Source of the DNA: an uncultured Phycisphaerales bacterium
GTDB lineage: Bacteria > Planctomycetota > Phycisphaerae > Phycisphaerales > UBA1924
Direction: 5' to 3'
Assembly (NCBI GenBank): GCA_937995595.1
Contig: CALKJW010000009.1
Span: 62,001 to 126,000 of the forward strand
DNA: 64,000 bases
The notes beneath the pieces were generated by a model. It did no database searches and had not been told where the DNA came from. It saw only the letters and a list, made by a program, of their open reading frames with translations. Positions 53,994 through 62,861 of the stretch are shown in pieces (position 1 is the stretch's first letter; every line of letters starts with the position of its first letter). The translations under genes were made by a program, and so were the position numbers.

Positions 53994-54550
53994 GGCAGAC
54001 TTCTCCAGAAACAAGGTGTACGAAGCACGGTCGTTTCGCCCGAACGGCACCGGATCACGCTGATGTCGATGTCGGAACGGGCACACACCAGACACGGGTC
54101 ACCGCGACCGGACCGACGTGGCCCAGCGCAGCCGCGCCTCAAGCCCGACTCTGCCGCACTATGCGGCACCGTCGGCCGATGCGCGAAACCAACCCGACGC
54201 CTTGCCGCGCCGCGAGAGCGAATGCCCCCGCGGCCTGCGGTGCGTCCACCAGAATGTCGGCGTGCGGTTGACCTCTTCGCGGATGATGCGGCGACCGGAC
54301 GGTCGCTATGAGGCCATGTTGTCGACTGTCGCTTGCCAGTCAACGGGTGATATTCGTTCGGTCACCCGCGCGCCATTCCCACCTGCCCCACGAAACCCAG
54401 ATTTCTGCACGTGCACGTGCACACGATACACCGTACTCTTCGCACGTCAACGCCGGATGTTCCGGGCAACCGGGCAATCTTGAAATTTCTTGACCGACTT
54501 CTCCAGCCGCGCAGTCAACACCAAACACAAACCATACCGGATGGCCCGAC
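53994..54550. other. Long intergenic spacer, no gene recognised
   Basis: 557 nt between divergent genes. GC content drops in the last 150 nt (CTTGAAATTTCTTGACC around 54479-54495). There are small inverted repeats such as TGCCGCACTATGCGGCA (about 54151-54167) and GTGCACGTGCAC (about 54412-54423). It probably holds the two promoters; none is compelling. No coding frame here has conserved-looking features. Confidence 0.4.
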
Positions 54551-55057
54551 ATGTCGAACTCTCCGCACGCCTCGAACAGCGCCTCTCCCGAATCCCGCCT
54601 GGCCGCGCTGGGGCTCGTCCTTCCCACGCCGCCCAAGCCGGTCGCCGCGTACATCCCCTTCCGGCTCTCCGGGCGGCACGTCTACGTTGCCGGGCAGATC
54701 CCCTTTCGCGATGGGACGCTGATCGCCACCGGCGCGGTGCCCTCGGTCGTGCCCGTGCCGCTGGCCGTTGAGTGTGCCCGGCAGTGCACGCTCAACGGGC
54801 TGGCCATCATCCGCGACGCCGTCGCCGCGGCGGGACTGGAAGGCGGGCTTGCGCGCGTCGTGCAGTTTGTGCGGCTCGGCGTGTTCGTCGCGTGCGGGCC
54901 GGAGTTCGCCGACCACCCCAAGGTCGCCAACGGCGCGAGCGAACTGCTGGTCGAGGTCTTCGGCGACCGCGGCAGGCACGCCCGCGCGGCGGTCGGCGCG
55001 CCGAGCCTGCCCCTGGGCGCGCCGGTGGAAGTGGAGTTTGTCGTCGAGATCGGGTGA
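54551..55057 (+). CDS. RidA/YjgF-family protein
   Basis: 168 residues. The core matches the YjgF/YER057c/UK114 fold: GRHVYVAGQIPFRDGTLIAT, ARQCTLNGLAIIRDAVAAAG, VVQFVRLGVFVACGPEFADH, and the end RAAVGAPSLPLGAPVEVEFV, where the Arg corresponds to the imine-binding residue of RidA. It has an N-terminal extension of about 30 residues. RidA enzymes deaminate reactive enamine/imine intermediates of amino-acid metabolism; the subfamily here cannot be fixed and some members are inactive. It converges with the nagB fusion gene. Confidence 0.9.
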   Translation: MSNSPHASNSASPESRLAALGLVLPTPPKPVAAYIPFRLSGRHVYVAGQIPFRDGTLIATGAVPSVVPVPLAVECARQCTLNGLAIIRDAVAAAGLEGGLARVVQFVRLGVFVACGPEFADHPKVANGASELLVEVFGDRGRHARAAVGAPSLPLGAPVEVEFVVEIG

Positions 55058-55117
55058 AAGTGGCGCGCGTCCCGCGCGCGACTTCCTGCGTGCGGCCTGG
55101 GCGGCCGCGCCGCACGT

Positions 55118-57220
55118 TCACGCCATGCCCGCCCTCCACCGCACGAAGCCCTCGATCGCCTCATACTCGGCCAGGCCGAGTTGGTCGAAGAGCGCCGCGG
55201 TCGCGCGGTTGCGGTCCTCGGCGCGCTGCCAGAACTCGCGCGGGTCGTTGGGGCCGGGGAACAGGGCGTAGTCCTTCTGGCTTTCGTGCTTGAAGATCGC
55301 GATGCGCTTGCGGCGCACCTCGTCGGGCGAGAGCGGGACGGCCATCTCGATGTCCTCGGGCCCCCACTCCTGCCACGCCCCGCGGTAGAGCCACAGCACG
55401 CAGTCGCGCATCCAGTCGCGGGTCGAGAGGCGGTGCACCGCCTCGATGATCGCCGCGAGGCAGACGCGGTGCGTGCCGTGCGGGTCGCTCAGGTCGCCCG
55501 CGGCGTAGACCTGGTGCGGGCGGACGCGCTCGAGCAACGCCATCGTGATCCGCACGTCCTCCTCGCCGATGGGCTTCTTCTTCACTCGGCCCGTCTCGTA
55601 GAAGGGCAGGTCGAGGAAGTGGATGCGCTCGGGACGCACGCCCGAGTACCTCGCCGCGGCGCGGGCCTCGGTACGCCGGATCAGACCCTTGACGCGCTGC
55701 AGTTCGGGCGTGTCGGGCTCGCCGGGGCTCTTGCGGGCCAGGAAGGCCTCGATGCCGGATTCGAGTTTCTCGGCGAACTCGCGGCCCAGTTGCGGGAACG
55801 CCGCGGCGAACTCGCGGACAAAGTCGACGTGCCGCACCGCGGCCTCGTCCCACACGGCGATGTTGCCCGAGGTCTGGTAGGCCACGTGCACCTCGTGCCC
55901 CTGGTCGCACAGGCGGATGAGCGTGCCGCCCATGCTGATCACGTCGTCATCGGGGTGCGGGCTGAAGACCACGACGCGCTTGGGAAAGGCGGACGTGGCA
56001 AGGCCGTCCCGTCCGTGGGCCTGGTTCGTGGCACGGCCCTCCCGGCCGTAGGGCTCCGCGACCTCGGGCGGGACGCCCGCGCCGCCTGCGCTCTCCGGCT
56101 TCCCACCCGGCCATCCGGTGATCGTGCGCGACAGGGCGCGGAAGACCTCGCGGTTGATGTCGTACGCCCCGCCGCGGGCGGCGAGCAGTTCCTGCAGGCC
56201 GTGCTCGTTGTAGTCCTCGTCGACGAGTTTGAGGATGGGCTTGCCGAGTTCGCGCGAGAGCCAGATGACGGCGCGGCGCGTCAGCCGCTCGTCCCACTTG
56301 AGGCCGAACTGCTCGACCGACCCGAGCAGCCACGGCGTCTTGAAGCGCGTGAGTTCGGCCGCGGCGGCGGGGTCGAGCACGAACCGCACCGCCCCCCCAC
56401 GCCCGCCTTGCCCAGTGTGCTGCTGCAGGTAACTGGCCGCGATCGACGGCGTGACCTCGCCCTGCACGGCGCGCCGGACGATCTGGGCCTTGTGCTCGCC
56501 GAAGGCCATGATGATGATGCGTTTGGCATCGAGGATGGTGCCCACGCCCATGGTGATCGCGCGGCGCGGCACGTGCCGCTCGCCGAAGAAGTCGCTCGAC
56601 GCGTCCATGCGCGTCACCTTGTCGAGCGTGATCAGTCGCGTGCGCGAGTCGCGCGGCGAACCGGGCTCGTTGAAGCCCACGTGCCCGGTGCGGCCGATCC
56701 CCAGCAGTTGCAGGTCGATGCCGCCGTGGCGCGCGATGGCGCGCTCGTAGTCCTCGCAGTACTGCGCGACACGGTCCTGCGGCACGGTTCCGTCGGGCAC
56801 GTGCGTGTTGGCGGGGTCGATGTCGACGTGGTCGAACAGGTGCTCCTGCATGAAGCGGCGGTAACTCTGCAGCGCGCCCGGCGGCATCGGCCAGTACTCG
56901 TCGAGGTTGAAGGTCACGACGTTGCGGAACGAGAGGCCGTCGCGCCTGTGCATGCGCACCAGTTCGTCGTAGACGCCCTGCGGGGTCGAGCCGGTCGCCA
57001 GGCCGATGACCGCCTGCCGGCCCTGGGCCGCGCGCTCGCGGATGAGCGCGGCGATCTCGGCCGCGACCGCCGCGCTGGCCATCGCGCTGGTGGCGAAGAC
57101 CGACACGGGGATCTTCTCGGCGGGGCAGGCCGGCGCCGCGGCAAAGAGGCCGGGGGCGGCGGAAGCGGCCTGCGATGGCGGCGGGGCGGGCGATGGGCCG
57201 GTGGTTGAACGGGCGGTCAT
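55118..57220 (-). CDS. nagB: NagB/PIG-L fusion: glucosamine-6-phosphate deaminase with LmbE-like deacetylase
   Basis: 700 residues. The N-terminal domain (about 40-335) is a glucosamine-6-phosphate deaminase: VIGLATGSTPQGVYDELVRM, VTFNLDEYWPM, and GIGRTGHVGFNEPGSPRDSR with the active-site loop. The C-terminal domain (about 415-690) is PIG-L/LmbE: VVVFSPHPDDDVISMGGTL and AAGDLSDPHGTHRVCLAAII hold the zinc site. Such fusions are known and would link deacetylation with deamination of amino sugars. The linker (about 385-415) contains two in-frame 33-nt repeat units. It sits next to tRNA-Pro. The start of MTARSTTG is chosen by position; a Ser/Ala/Pro-rich leader follows. Confidence 0.93.
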   Translation of the reverse strand: MTARSTTGPSPAPPPSQAASAAPGLFAAAPACPAEKIPVSVFATSAMASAAVAAEIAALIRERAAQGRQAVIGLATGSTPQGVYDELVRMHRRDGLSFRNVVTFNLDEYWPMPPGALQSYRRFMQEHLFDHVDIDPANTHVPDGTVPQDRVAQYCEDYERAIARHGGIDLQLLGIGRTGHVGFNEPGSPRDSRTRLITLDKVTRMDASSDFFGERHVPRRAITMGVGTILDAKRIIIMAFGEHKAQIVRRAVQGEVTPSIAASYLQQHTGQGGRGGAVRFVLDPAAAAELTRFKTPWLLGSVEQFGLKWDERLTRRAVIWLSRELGKPILKLVDEDYNEHGLQELLAARGGAYDINREVFRALSRTITGWPGGKPESAGGAGVPPEVAEPYGREGRATNQAHGRDGLATSAFPKRVVVFSPHPDDDVISMGGTLIRLCDQGHEVHVAYQTSGNIAVWDEAAVRHVDFVREFAAAFPQLGREFAEKLESGIEAFLARKSPGEPDTPELQRVKGLIRRTEARAAARYSGVRPERIHFLDLPFYETGRVKKKPIGEEDVRITMALLERVRPHQVYAAGDLSDPHGTHRVCLAAIIEAVHRLSTRDWMRDCVLWLYRGAWQEWGPEDIEMAVPLSPDEVRRKRIAIFKHESQKDYALFPGPNDPREFWQRAEDRNRATAALFDQLGLAEYEAIEGFVRWRAGMA
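55995..56060. repeat. Two 33-nt repeat units in the NagB/PIG-L linker
   Basis: Units beginning GTGGCAAGGCCGTCCC (55995) and GTGGCACGGCCCTCCC (56028) are 33 nt apart and similar over about 23 nt. The second forms ACGGCC-CTCCC-GGCCGT. On the coding strand they give GREGRATN and GRDGLATS. The 33-nt period equals that of the asnB palindromes. Confidence 0.7.
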
Positions 57221-57314
57221 GCCGCGTGCTCCGAGGGGTGTTGTCCGGATGGTATCGGGACGTTGAACCGCGCGCGGAAAGCGGCCGATAGGCGTCCTAG
57301 CATCGCTTTCCCCA

Positions 57315-57388
57315 CGGGGTGTAGCGCAGCTTGGTAGCGCGTTTGACTGGGGGTCAAAAGGTCGTGGGTTCAAATCCCGCCACCCCGA
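57315..57388 (+). tRNA. tRNA-Pro (anticodon GGG)
   Basis: 74 nt. The acceptor stem CGGGGTG pairs with CACCCCG, with discriminator A; C1-G72 is typical of bacterial tRNA-Pro. The D arm contains GCGCAGCTTGGTAGCGC. The anticodon stem TTTGA/TCAAA encloses CTGGGGG, so the anticodon is GGG (reads CCC and CCU). The T arm GTGGG-TTCAAAT-CCCGC is canonical. CCA is not encoded. TAGCAT at 57298-57303 may be part of its promoter. A long perfect hairpin begins 2 nt after the 3' end. Confidence 0.95.
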
Positions 57389-57389
57389 T

Positions 57390-57432
57390 TCAACGAGCAC
57401 GGGCGGCCCAACGGGTCGCCCGTGCTCGTTGA
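57390..57432. repeat. Long perfect hairpin directly downstream of tRNA-Pro
   Basis: Arms of 16 nt (57390-57405 and 57417-57432) are perfectly complementary; the 11-nt centre can add three or four more pairs. The inner arms CACGGGCG/CGCCCGTG are the same octamers as in the second asnB palindrome. No T-run follows, so it is not a simple intrinsic terminator. Confidence 0.85.
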
Positions 57433-57693
57433 GACCGAGTGAAGAAACGAACCCGCGACCGCGGGCGAGGCCGAAGGCCCGGAACGCCTCGGGGGTTCAC
57501 GCCAAGCGCCAGGGAGGCGCCGCGGAGCGAAGCGACGCGAGATGCCGCAATCGCGTGCAGACCATTGGAGACACCAGAGCCGCTCCGGCCATCTGTCACC
57601 GCGACGACCGGACGGTCGGGACAACGGTACCGTGTGCCGACGGTGTCGTACGGCCCGCCAACTGAACCGCCCTCTTACCCCGAGAGGATCTCC
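57433..57693. other. Spacer upstream of the serpin gene
   Basis: Together with the hairpin, 305 nt lie between tRNA-Pro and the serpin. The part 57450-57560 is rich in short GC-palindromes (GACCGCGGGCGAGGCCGAAG, GGCGCCGCGGAGCGAAGCGA) that look like repeat remnants. A plausible ribosome site GAGAGGA precedes ATG 57694. I see no gene here. Confidence 0.4.
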
Positions 57694-59277
57694 ATGCACC
57701 GACTCTCCGCCACCGCCGCGGCGTTGCTTCTCGCTTCCGCCGGTCTGGCCGCGAGCGCGACGCCGGACGCTTTCGCATCGGGCAAGCCGACCGCCGCCGC
57801 GCCCGTCGATCTCGCCGTGGCCGCGCCCGCCGTGGCCGCGAACAACGCCTTCGGCCTCGACCTGTTCCGCCTGCTCGCTTCGCAAGCCGCCGGCGACAAC
57901 CTGTTCATCTCGCCGTACTCGGTTTCGATCGCGCTCACGATGACGGCCGAGGGCGCACGCGGCGAGACCGAGGCCGAAATGTCGCGCGTGCTGCGGTTCC
58001 CCTTCGACCCGCGCGCGACGGGCAGGCCGGTCGAGACGGTGCACGCGGGGTACGACGCGCTCTCGCGACACTTCTCCGCCGCGGCGGGGAGCGCCGCTCC
58101 CACGACGCGCGAGCGGATCGCCGCGCTGCGAAAGAAACTCGACGCGGCAAACAAGCAGGTCGAGAAGCTGCAGAACGAAGGGAAGTGGGACCAAGTCTCG
58201 GATGCGCATGAAGCGGCCGGGCGGCTCGCCTCGGAACTCAACGCGCTGCTGAGCGCGGTCGACCGCTTTGACCTTCGAAGCGCGAACGCGCTGTGGGTGG
58301 ACAAGGCCTACCAACTCGCGCCGGCGTACGTGCGGACGATCGACCGCTTCTACGGCACGGGCCGCGTGACCGCGCTGGACTTCGGCGGACACCCTGAGAA
58401 GTCGCGCGCGACGATCAACACGTGGGTTGCGGACAACACCGAGCAGCGCATCAAGGACCTGATCCCGCCGGGAGTCCTGGGCCGCGGCACGTGCCTGGTG
58501 CTGACCAACGCCGTGTACTTCCTCGGGCAGTGGAGCGAGCCTTTTAAGAAGGAATGGACCCGCGACGGCGAGTTCACGCTCGCCGACGGGCGCACGGTGA
58601 AAACCCAACTGATGAGCGACCCGTGGCGGCGCGCGGTGCCCTACGCCGCGTTCTCGGGAACCGGCGAGTACTTCGACACGCCGCGCGAGGTGCCGGTCGA
58701 TCAGAAGCAATGGCCGCAGGTCTATCCGGATGATGATGGGTTCTCGATGATCCAGTTGCCCTACAAGGGCGGGGACCTGGCGATGGTGCTGATCGCGCCG
58801 CGCACGCCGGGCGGCCTGCCCGCGCTGGAACGCCGGCTGACGGCCCAGTCGCTGAGCGCGTGGCTTGCGAAACTCGACGCCCGCACCGTGGACACGGCGG
58901 TGCCGCGGTTCCGGCTCGAATCGTCGCACAACCTGAACGAACCGCTGAAGGCGCTGGGCATGAAGCGCGCGTTCACCAGCCCTCTCGAACCCGGCGGCGC
59001 GGAGTTCCCCGGCATCTGCGCCAGCCAGGACCCGGCCGAGCAGCCGTTCATCGGCGCGGTGCTGCACAAGGCTTGGGTCGAGGTCAACGAGGTCGGCACC
59101 GAGGCCGCCGCGGCGACCGCGGTCGTCATGGCCACGTCGAGCGCGGTTGCGCCCCCGGTCGAGACAATGCCGTTCATCCCGAGGTTCCACGCCGACCGGC
59201 CGTTCGTGTTCCTCATCCGCGACACGAAGACGGGCGTGGTGCTGTTCGTGGGTCGGGTCGCGCGGCCGGAGGCGTGA
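57694..59277 (+). CDS. Secreted serpin with inhibitory reactive loop and coiled-coil insert
   Basis: 527 residues with a signal peptide (about 1-28). The serpin fold is clear: FGLDLFRLLASQAAGDNLFI, SPYSVSIALTMTAEGARGET, LVLTNAVYFLGQWSEPFKKE, and RFHADRPFVFLIRDTKTGVV at the end. The hinge GTEAAAATA (468-476) is the small-residue pattern of inhibitory serpins; counting from the hinge puts P1-P1' at Ser482-Ser483. About 60 extra residues, probably a coiled coil (RIAALRKKLDAANKQVEKLQ), sit between helix D and the LRSANALWVDKAY strand. Likely target is an external serine protease, perhaps elastase- or subtilisin-like; this is inferred from P1. Confidence 0.93.
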   Translation: MHRLSATAAALLLASAGLAASATPDAFASGKPTAAAPVDLAVAAPAVAANNAFGLDLFRLLASQAAGDNLFISPYSVSIALTMTAEGARGETEAEMSRVLRFPFDPRATGRPVETVHAGYDALSRHFSAAAGSAAPTTRERIAALRKKLDAANKQVEKLQNEGKWDQVSDAHEAAGRLASELNALLSAVDRFDLRSANALWVDKAYQLAPAYVRTIDRFYGTGRVTALDFGGHPEKSRATINTWVADNTEQRIKDLIPPGVLGRGTCLVLTNAVYFLGQWSEPFKKEWTRDGEFTLADGRTVKTQLMSDPWRRAVPYAAFSGTGEYFDTPREVPVDQKQWPQVYPDDDGFSMIQLPYKGGDLAMVLIAPRTPGGLPALERRLTAQSLSAWLAKLDARTVDTAVPRFRLESSHNLNEPLKALGMKRAFTSPLEPGGAEFPGICASQDPAEQPFIGAVLHKAWVEVNEVGTEAAAATAVVMATSSAVAPPVETMPFIPRFHADRPFVFLIRDTKTGVVLFVGRVARPEA

Positions 59278-59283
59278 ACGGGC

Positions 59284-59805
59284 CTACGCCACTTCTCGCC
59301 GCGTGTACATCATCGCGTTGTAGTCGATGTCGTCGAGTTGCACGCCGAGTTGCCGCAGGATGTTCATCGCCTGCGCACGGTGGTGCACCTCGTGCAGCAC
59401 CGGTTGCGTGAAGATGTCGCCCTTGGTGGCGCTGATCTCGACGCGCTTGCCGTCGTCGCACTGGGCCATGCACGTGACCGCCCTGCCCCACTCGCCTGCG
59501 CGCTCCACGGCCTCGATCGCCGCGCGCGTGCGCTGCTCCTGCGCGTGCCACTCGCGCTCGATGACTTCGAACAGCGGCGGCGTTTCGTCCTGCATCGGCC
59601 ACTCCCTGTACGGCGGCACGTCCAGCCCCTGCATCCGCCGGATGTAGAACCATTCGCAGACCATGATGTGCGTGAGCGTGCGCGCCAGCGAGCCAAGACC
59701 GATGGGGAACTGCCGCGCGTGCTGCTCGGCCGGAAGCGGCCGCGCCCAGTCGAGGATCTTCTCACGGGCGAGGACGAGGTAGGTGTAGGTTCTCACAGGG
59801 TTCAT
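59284..59805 (-). CDS. DinB-family putative metalloenzyme
   Basis: 173 residues. It is a four-helix bundle with the three spaced His of the DinB/YfiT superfamily: TLTHIMVCEWFYIRRMQ near residue 45, and VLHEVHHRAQAMNILRQLGV near 140-150. These normally bind a metal, often Zn or Ni. Family members act as thiol transferases or remain uncharacterised, so the substrate is unknown. The end DDIDYNAMMYTRREV is usual. It lies 12 nt after the mutS-direction start region and converges with the serpin gene (7 nt gap between stops). Confidence 0.85.
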   Translation of the reverse strand: MNPVRTYTYLVLAREKILDWARPLPAEQHARQFPIGLGSLARTLTHIMVCEWFYIRRMQGLDVPPYREWPMQDETPPLFEVIEREWHAQEQRTRAAIEAVERAGEWGRAVTCMAQCDDGKRVEISATKGDIFTQPVLHEVHHRAQAMNILRQLGVQLDDIDYNAMMYTRREVA

Positions 59806-59817
59806 GCGACACCGCGC

Positions 59818-62685
59818 TCACTCCTCCGCCAGGCCCTTCAATCGCCGCAGGGTGTCGAACGCCTCCAGCGGCGTCAGCGCCTCGATCTTCACCTCGCGGA
59901 GTTGGTCAACCGCCGGGTGGCTCACAAACTGCGTGAACAGCGCCAGTTGATCGCTCTCCCGCCGCGGCGGGACGCGTGATGCATCGGCCCGCCTGCCGCG
60001 GCGTGGTTTGTCGGGCGAATCGCCGTTGCTGTCGGCGACCTCCCCACCCGGCACGGGCAGTATGCCCGTGCTGCTCACCCCTTCGGCCTGGTGCACGGCG
60101 AGCGACTCGAGCACCTCGCGCGCCCGCGACACGGTGCCCGCCGGCATGCCCGCGAGTTTCGCGACGTGGATGCCGTACGAACGGTCGGTCTTGCCCAGCA
60201 GGATGCGGTGCAGGAAGACGATCTCGTCGCCCCACTCGCGCACGCTCACGTGCAGGTTGCGCACGCGGCCGGGCATCATCTCCTCCAGCCGCGTGAGTTC
60301 GTGGTAGTGCGTGGCGAACAGCGTGCGCGGGCCGGACCCATCCTTCACGGGCCGGACGCCCGAGCCGCTCCCCGCCGCCAGCGTTTCCGCGATCGCCCAC
60401 GCCAGGCTCAGCCCGTCGAGCGTCGACGTGCCGCGGCCGATCTCGTCGAGCACAACCAGCGAACGCGCTGTCGCGTGGTGCAGGATGCGCGCGGTCTCGG
60501 TCATCTCCACCATGAACGTGCTCTGCCCGGCGTGCAGCGCGTCGTCGGCCCCGACCCGCGTGAAGATCCGGTCGGTCAGGCCGATGGTCGCGCCCGCGGC
60601 GGGCACGTAACTGCCGCAATGCGCCAGCAGGACCAGCAGCGCGGTCTGGCGGATGAACGTGCTCTTGCCGGCCATGTTGGGCCCGGTAATGAGCGCGAGC
60701 GTGCCGCATGCTTCGCCCTGCGCGTCGACCCCGCCGAGTTCGACGTCGTTGGGCACGAACCCGCCGCCGCTGCCTTCGAGCAACTCGTCGAGCACCGGGT
60801 GCCGCCCTTGGACGATCCGCAGGACCGGCTCCTCGACGATCTCGGGGCGCGCCCAGCCTCGGCGCGCGGCCTTGTCGGCAAAGCACTGCAGCACGTCCAG
60901 TTCCGCCGCGGTGTCGGCGAACACGCCCATCGGGCCGAGCATCCCGGCCGCGGCGGCGCAGAGCGACTCGAAGATCGCCAGTTCGCGCGCGACGGCGCGG
61001 GACTCGGCCGTCGTCACCTTGCGCTCGAACTCGCGCAGTTCGGGGGTGATGAACCGCTCGGCGTTCTTGAGCGTCTGCTTGCGTGTGAACTCGGCCGGGG
61101 CGCGGCGCGACTGGGCAGACGGAAGTTCGATGTAGTACCCGAAGACCTTGTTGTACCCGACCTTCAGACTCGGCAGATCGTGCTTCTCGATCAGGTCCTT
61201 CTGATACTGCGCCATCCACTGCGCGCTGTCGCGCTGCAGCAGCCGCGCCTCGTCGAGTTCGGCGTCGACGCCGTCGCGCACCAGCCCGCCCTCGCGGAGG
61301 TGCGCCGGCGGGGCCTCGACGCACGCCGCGGCGATGTTCTCCGCCAGCGCGCCCAGTTCCGCTTCGACCCTGCGCAGCGCGGCCAGATGACCCGCGAACG
61401 CCGGCGCGTTCTCGAGCGCATCGGCGACCACGCGCACCTGACCGACCGACCGGCCGAGACCGACCAGGTCGCGCGGCGTCGCCCGCGCCATGGCGATCCG
61501 CGCCGCCATGCGCGGCACGTCCTGCACAGCCGCGAGCGCCTCGCCCAGTTCGGCCGCGGCACGCCGGTCGCTGATCAGCGCCGCCACGCACGACTGCCGC
61601 GCCTCGATCGACGCGCGGTCGCACAGCGGCCGGCAGAGCCACTCGCGCAGCAGGCGTTTGCCCATCGCCGTGCGGCAGCCACCCCCACCCGCACCTGCAC
61701 CGCTGGCGGCGAAGATCCCCACGAGCGAGCCATCGCCCGGCGCGCCCTCGCCGCCGCCGATGCGTCCCACGTCGCCGCGCATCGTCCCCAGCACTTCCAG
61801 CGCGCGGAGCGCGATCGCGTCGAGGTGCAGGTGGCCGCGGTTCTCTTCCTTCCGCGGCGGGTGCAGGTGGGCCAGCGTGCCGCGTTTCCTGCCGTTCCCG
61901 CCGCCGGGCTCGCCTTCCTCGCCCGCGCCCTGCGTCTGCCGCAGGTAGCGGATCGCCGCGCCCGCGGCGCGGATCACCGGGTCGTCGCGCTGGATGCCGA
62001 ACCCCTCCAGCGTTGCCACGCCGAACTGACCCAGCAGCGCCTCCAGCGCCTCGTCGTGACGGAAGTGCCACGACGGCTGCGGCGTGCCGGCAAGGCCGAG
62101 CGCGTCGAGCACGGTCTTCATGCGCGGCGGCGTCGCGCCGTCGGCCGTCTGTGCAAACAGCACCTCCGTCACCTGCCGCCGCGCCAGATCATCGGCCAGC
62201 GCCCCCGCCGTGGTCTCGAACACCGCGAAGCGGCCCGTGCTCACCTCGACGACCGCCGCGGCGACGCGACCGGAGGGCGCATCGCCGGGATCGAGGAAAC
62301 AGACCGCCGCGAGCGCGCACGCGGCGTCGGCCGAGAGCAGGGTTTCATCGACGAGCGTGCCGGGCGTCAGGACGCGCGTGACGGCGCGCTCGATCAGGCC
62401 CTTGGCCTCCGCCGCGTCCTGCATCTGGTCGGCGACGGCGACGCGGTAGCCCTTGTCGATCAACCTGCGGAGGTAGGTCTCGAGTTGGTGAAAGGGCATG
62501 CCCGCCATGGGCACGCCCTCGGTGCGCCGCGTGAGCGTCAGGCCCAGCGCCTTGGAGAGCGTGACCGCGTCGTCGTCGAAGCACTCGTAGAAGTCGCCGA
62601 TGCGGATGAGCAGAAGGCACTCCGGGTGCTGCCGCTTGAAGCGGTAGTACTGACGCATCGCCGGTGTGTCGCGGGGGTCGGGCAT
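59818..62685 (-). CDS. mutS: DNA mismatch repair protein MutS
   Basis: 955 residues. Domain I has IRIGDFYECFDDDAVTLSKA with the mismatch-binding Phe-x-Glu. The connector, lever and clamp domains follow. The ATPase shows ITGPNMAGKSTFIRQTALLV (about 665-685), the Walker B VVLDEIGRGTSTLDGLSLAW (about 740-760) and FATHYHELTRLEE. It recognises mismatches and recruits MutL. The Gly/Glu-rich stretch about 295-330 is unusual. One 19-nt palindrome (60052-60070) is translated as STGILPVPG in the C-terminal linker, about residue 870. No mutL neighbour is present. ATG 62685 gives MPDPRDTPAMRQYYRFKRQH. Confidence 0.98.
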   Translation of the reverse strand: MPDPRDTPAMRQYYRFKRQHPECLLLIRIGDFYECFDDDAVTLSKALGLTLTRRTEGVPMAGMPFHQLETYLRRLIDKGYRVAVADQMQDAAEAKGLIERAVTRVLTPGTLVDETLLSADAACALAAVCFLDPGDAPSGRVAAAVVEVSTGRFAVFETTAGALADDLARRQVTEVLFAQTADGATPPRMKTVLDALGLAGTPQPSWHFRHDEALEALLGQFGVATLEGFGIQRDDPVIRAAGAAIRYLRQTQGAGEEGEPGGGNGRKRGTLAHLHPPRKEENRGHLHLDAIALRALEVLGTMRGDVGRIGGGEGAPGDGSLVGIFAASGAGAGGGGCRTAMGKRLLREWLCRPLCDRASIEARQSCVAALISDRRAAAELGEALAAVQDVPRMAARIAMARATPRDLVGLGRSVGQVRVVADALENAPAFAGHLAALRRVEAELGALAENIAAACVEAPPAHLREGGLVRDGVDAELDEARLLQRDSAQWMAQYQKDLIEKHDLPSLKVGYNKVFGYYIELPSAQSRRAPAEFTRKQTLKNAERFITPELREFERKVTTAESRAVARELAIFESLCAAAAGMLGPMGVFADTAAELDVLQCFADKAARRGWARPEIVEEPVLRIVQGRHPVLDELLEGSGGGFVPNDVELGGVDAQGEACGTLALITGPNMAGKSTFIRQTALLVLLAHCGSYVPAAGATIGLTDRIFTRVGADDALHAGQSTFMVEMTETARILHHATARSLVVLDEIGRGTSTLDGLSLAWAIAETLAAGSGSGVRPVKDGSGPRTLFATHYHELTRLEEMMPGRVRNLHVSVREWGDEIVFLHRILLGKTDRSYGIHVAKLAGMPAGTVSRAREVLESLAVHQAEGVSSTGILPVPGGEVADSNGDSPDKPRRGRRADASRVPPRRESDQLALFTQFVSHPAVDQLREVKIEALTPLEAFDTLRRLKGLAEE
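60052..60070. repeat. 19-nt palindrome inside mutS
   Basis: CACGGGCA-GTA-TGCCCGTG: arms identical to units 1 and 3 in asnB, with a different 3-nt loop. It is read in frame in mutS as TGILPV, the same peptide as in asnB, in a variable linker of the protein. Confidence 0.9.
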
Positions 62686-62861
62686 GTCGTTGGGTGCCCC
62701 GCCACTCCGTGGCGGGACGGCTCGGGTGGACGTCTCATCCTGCACAGCGCCCGGCACTCGCTGACGGGCACCGCCGGACAGGCGATGCACAGCGTACGCG
62801 GCAGGAATCGAATCCGGTAGAACCGGGTCCGCTTGCCCGCCGCCCCGCTGCTGCGATCCCT

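Noticed and set aside
55057-55117. Terminator between the RidA-like and NagB fusion genes
   Set aside because: A GCGCGCG/CGCGCGC hairpin exists but has no T-run on either strand, so I do not annotate it.
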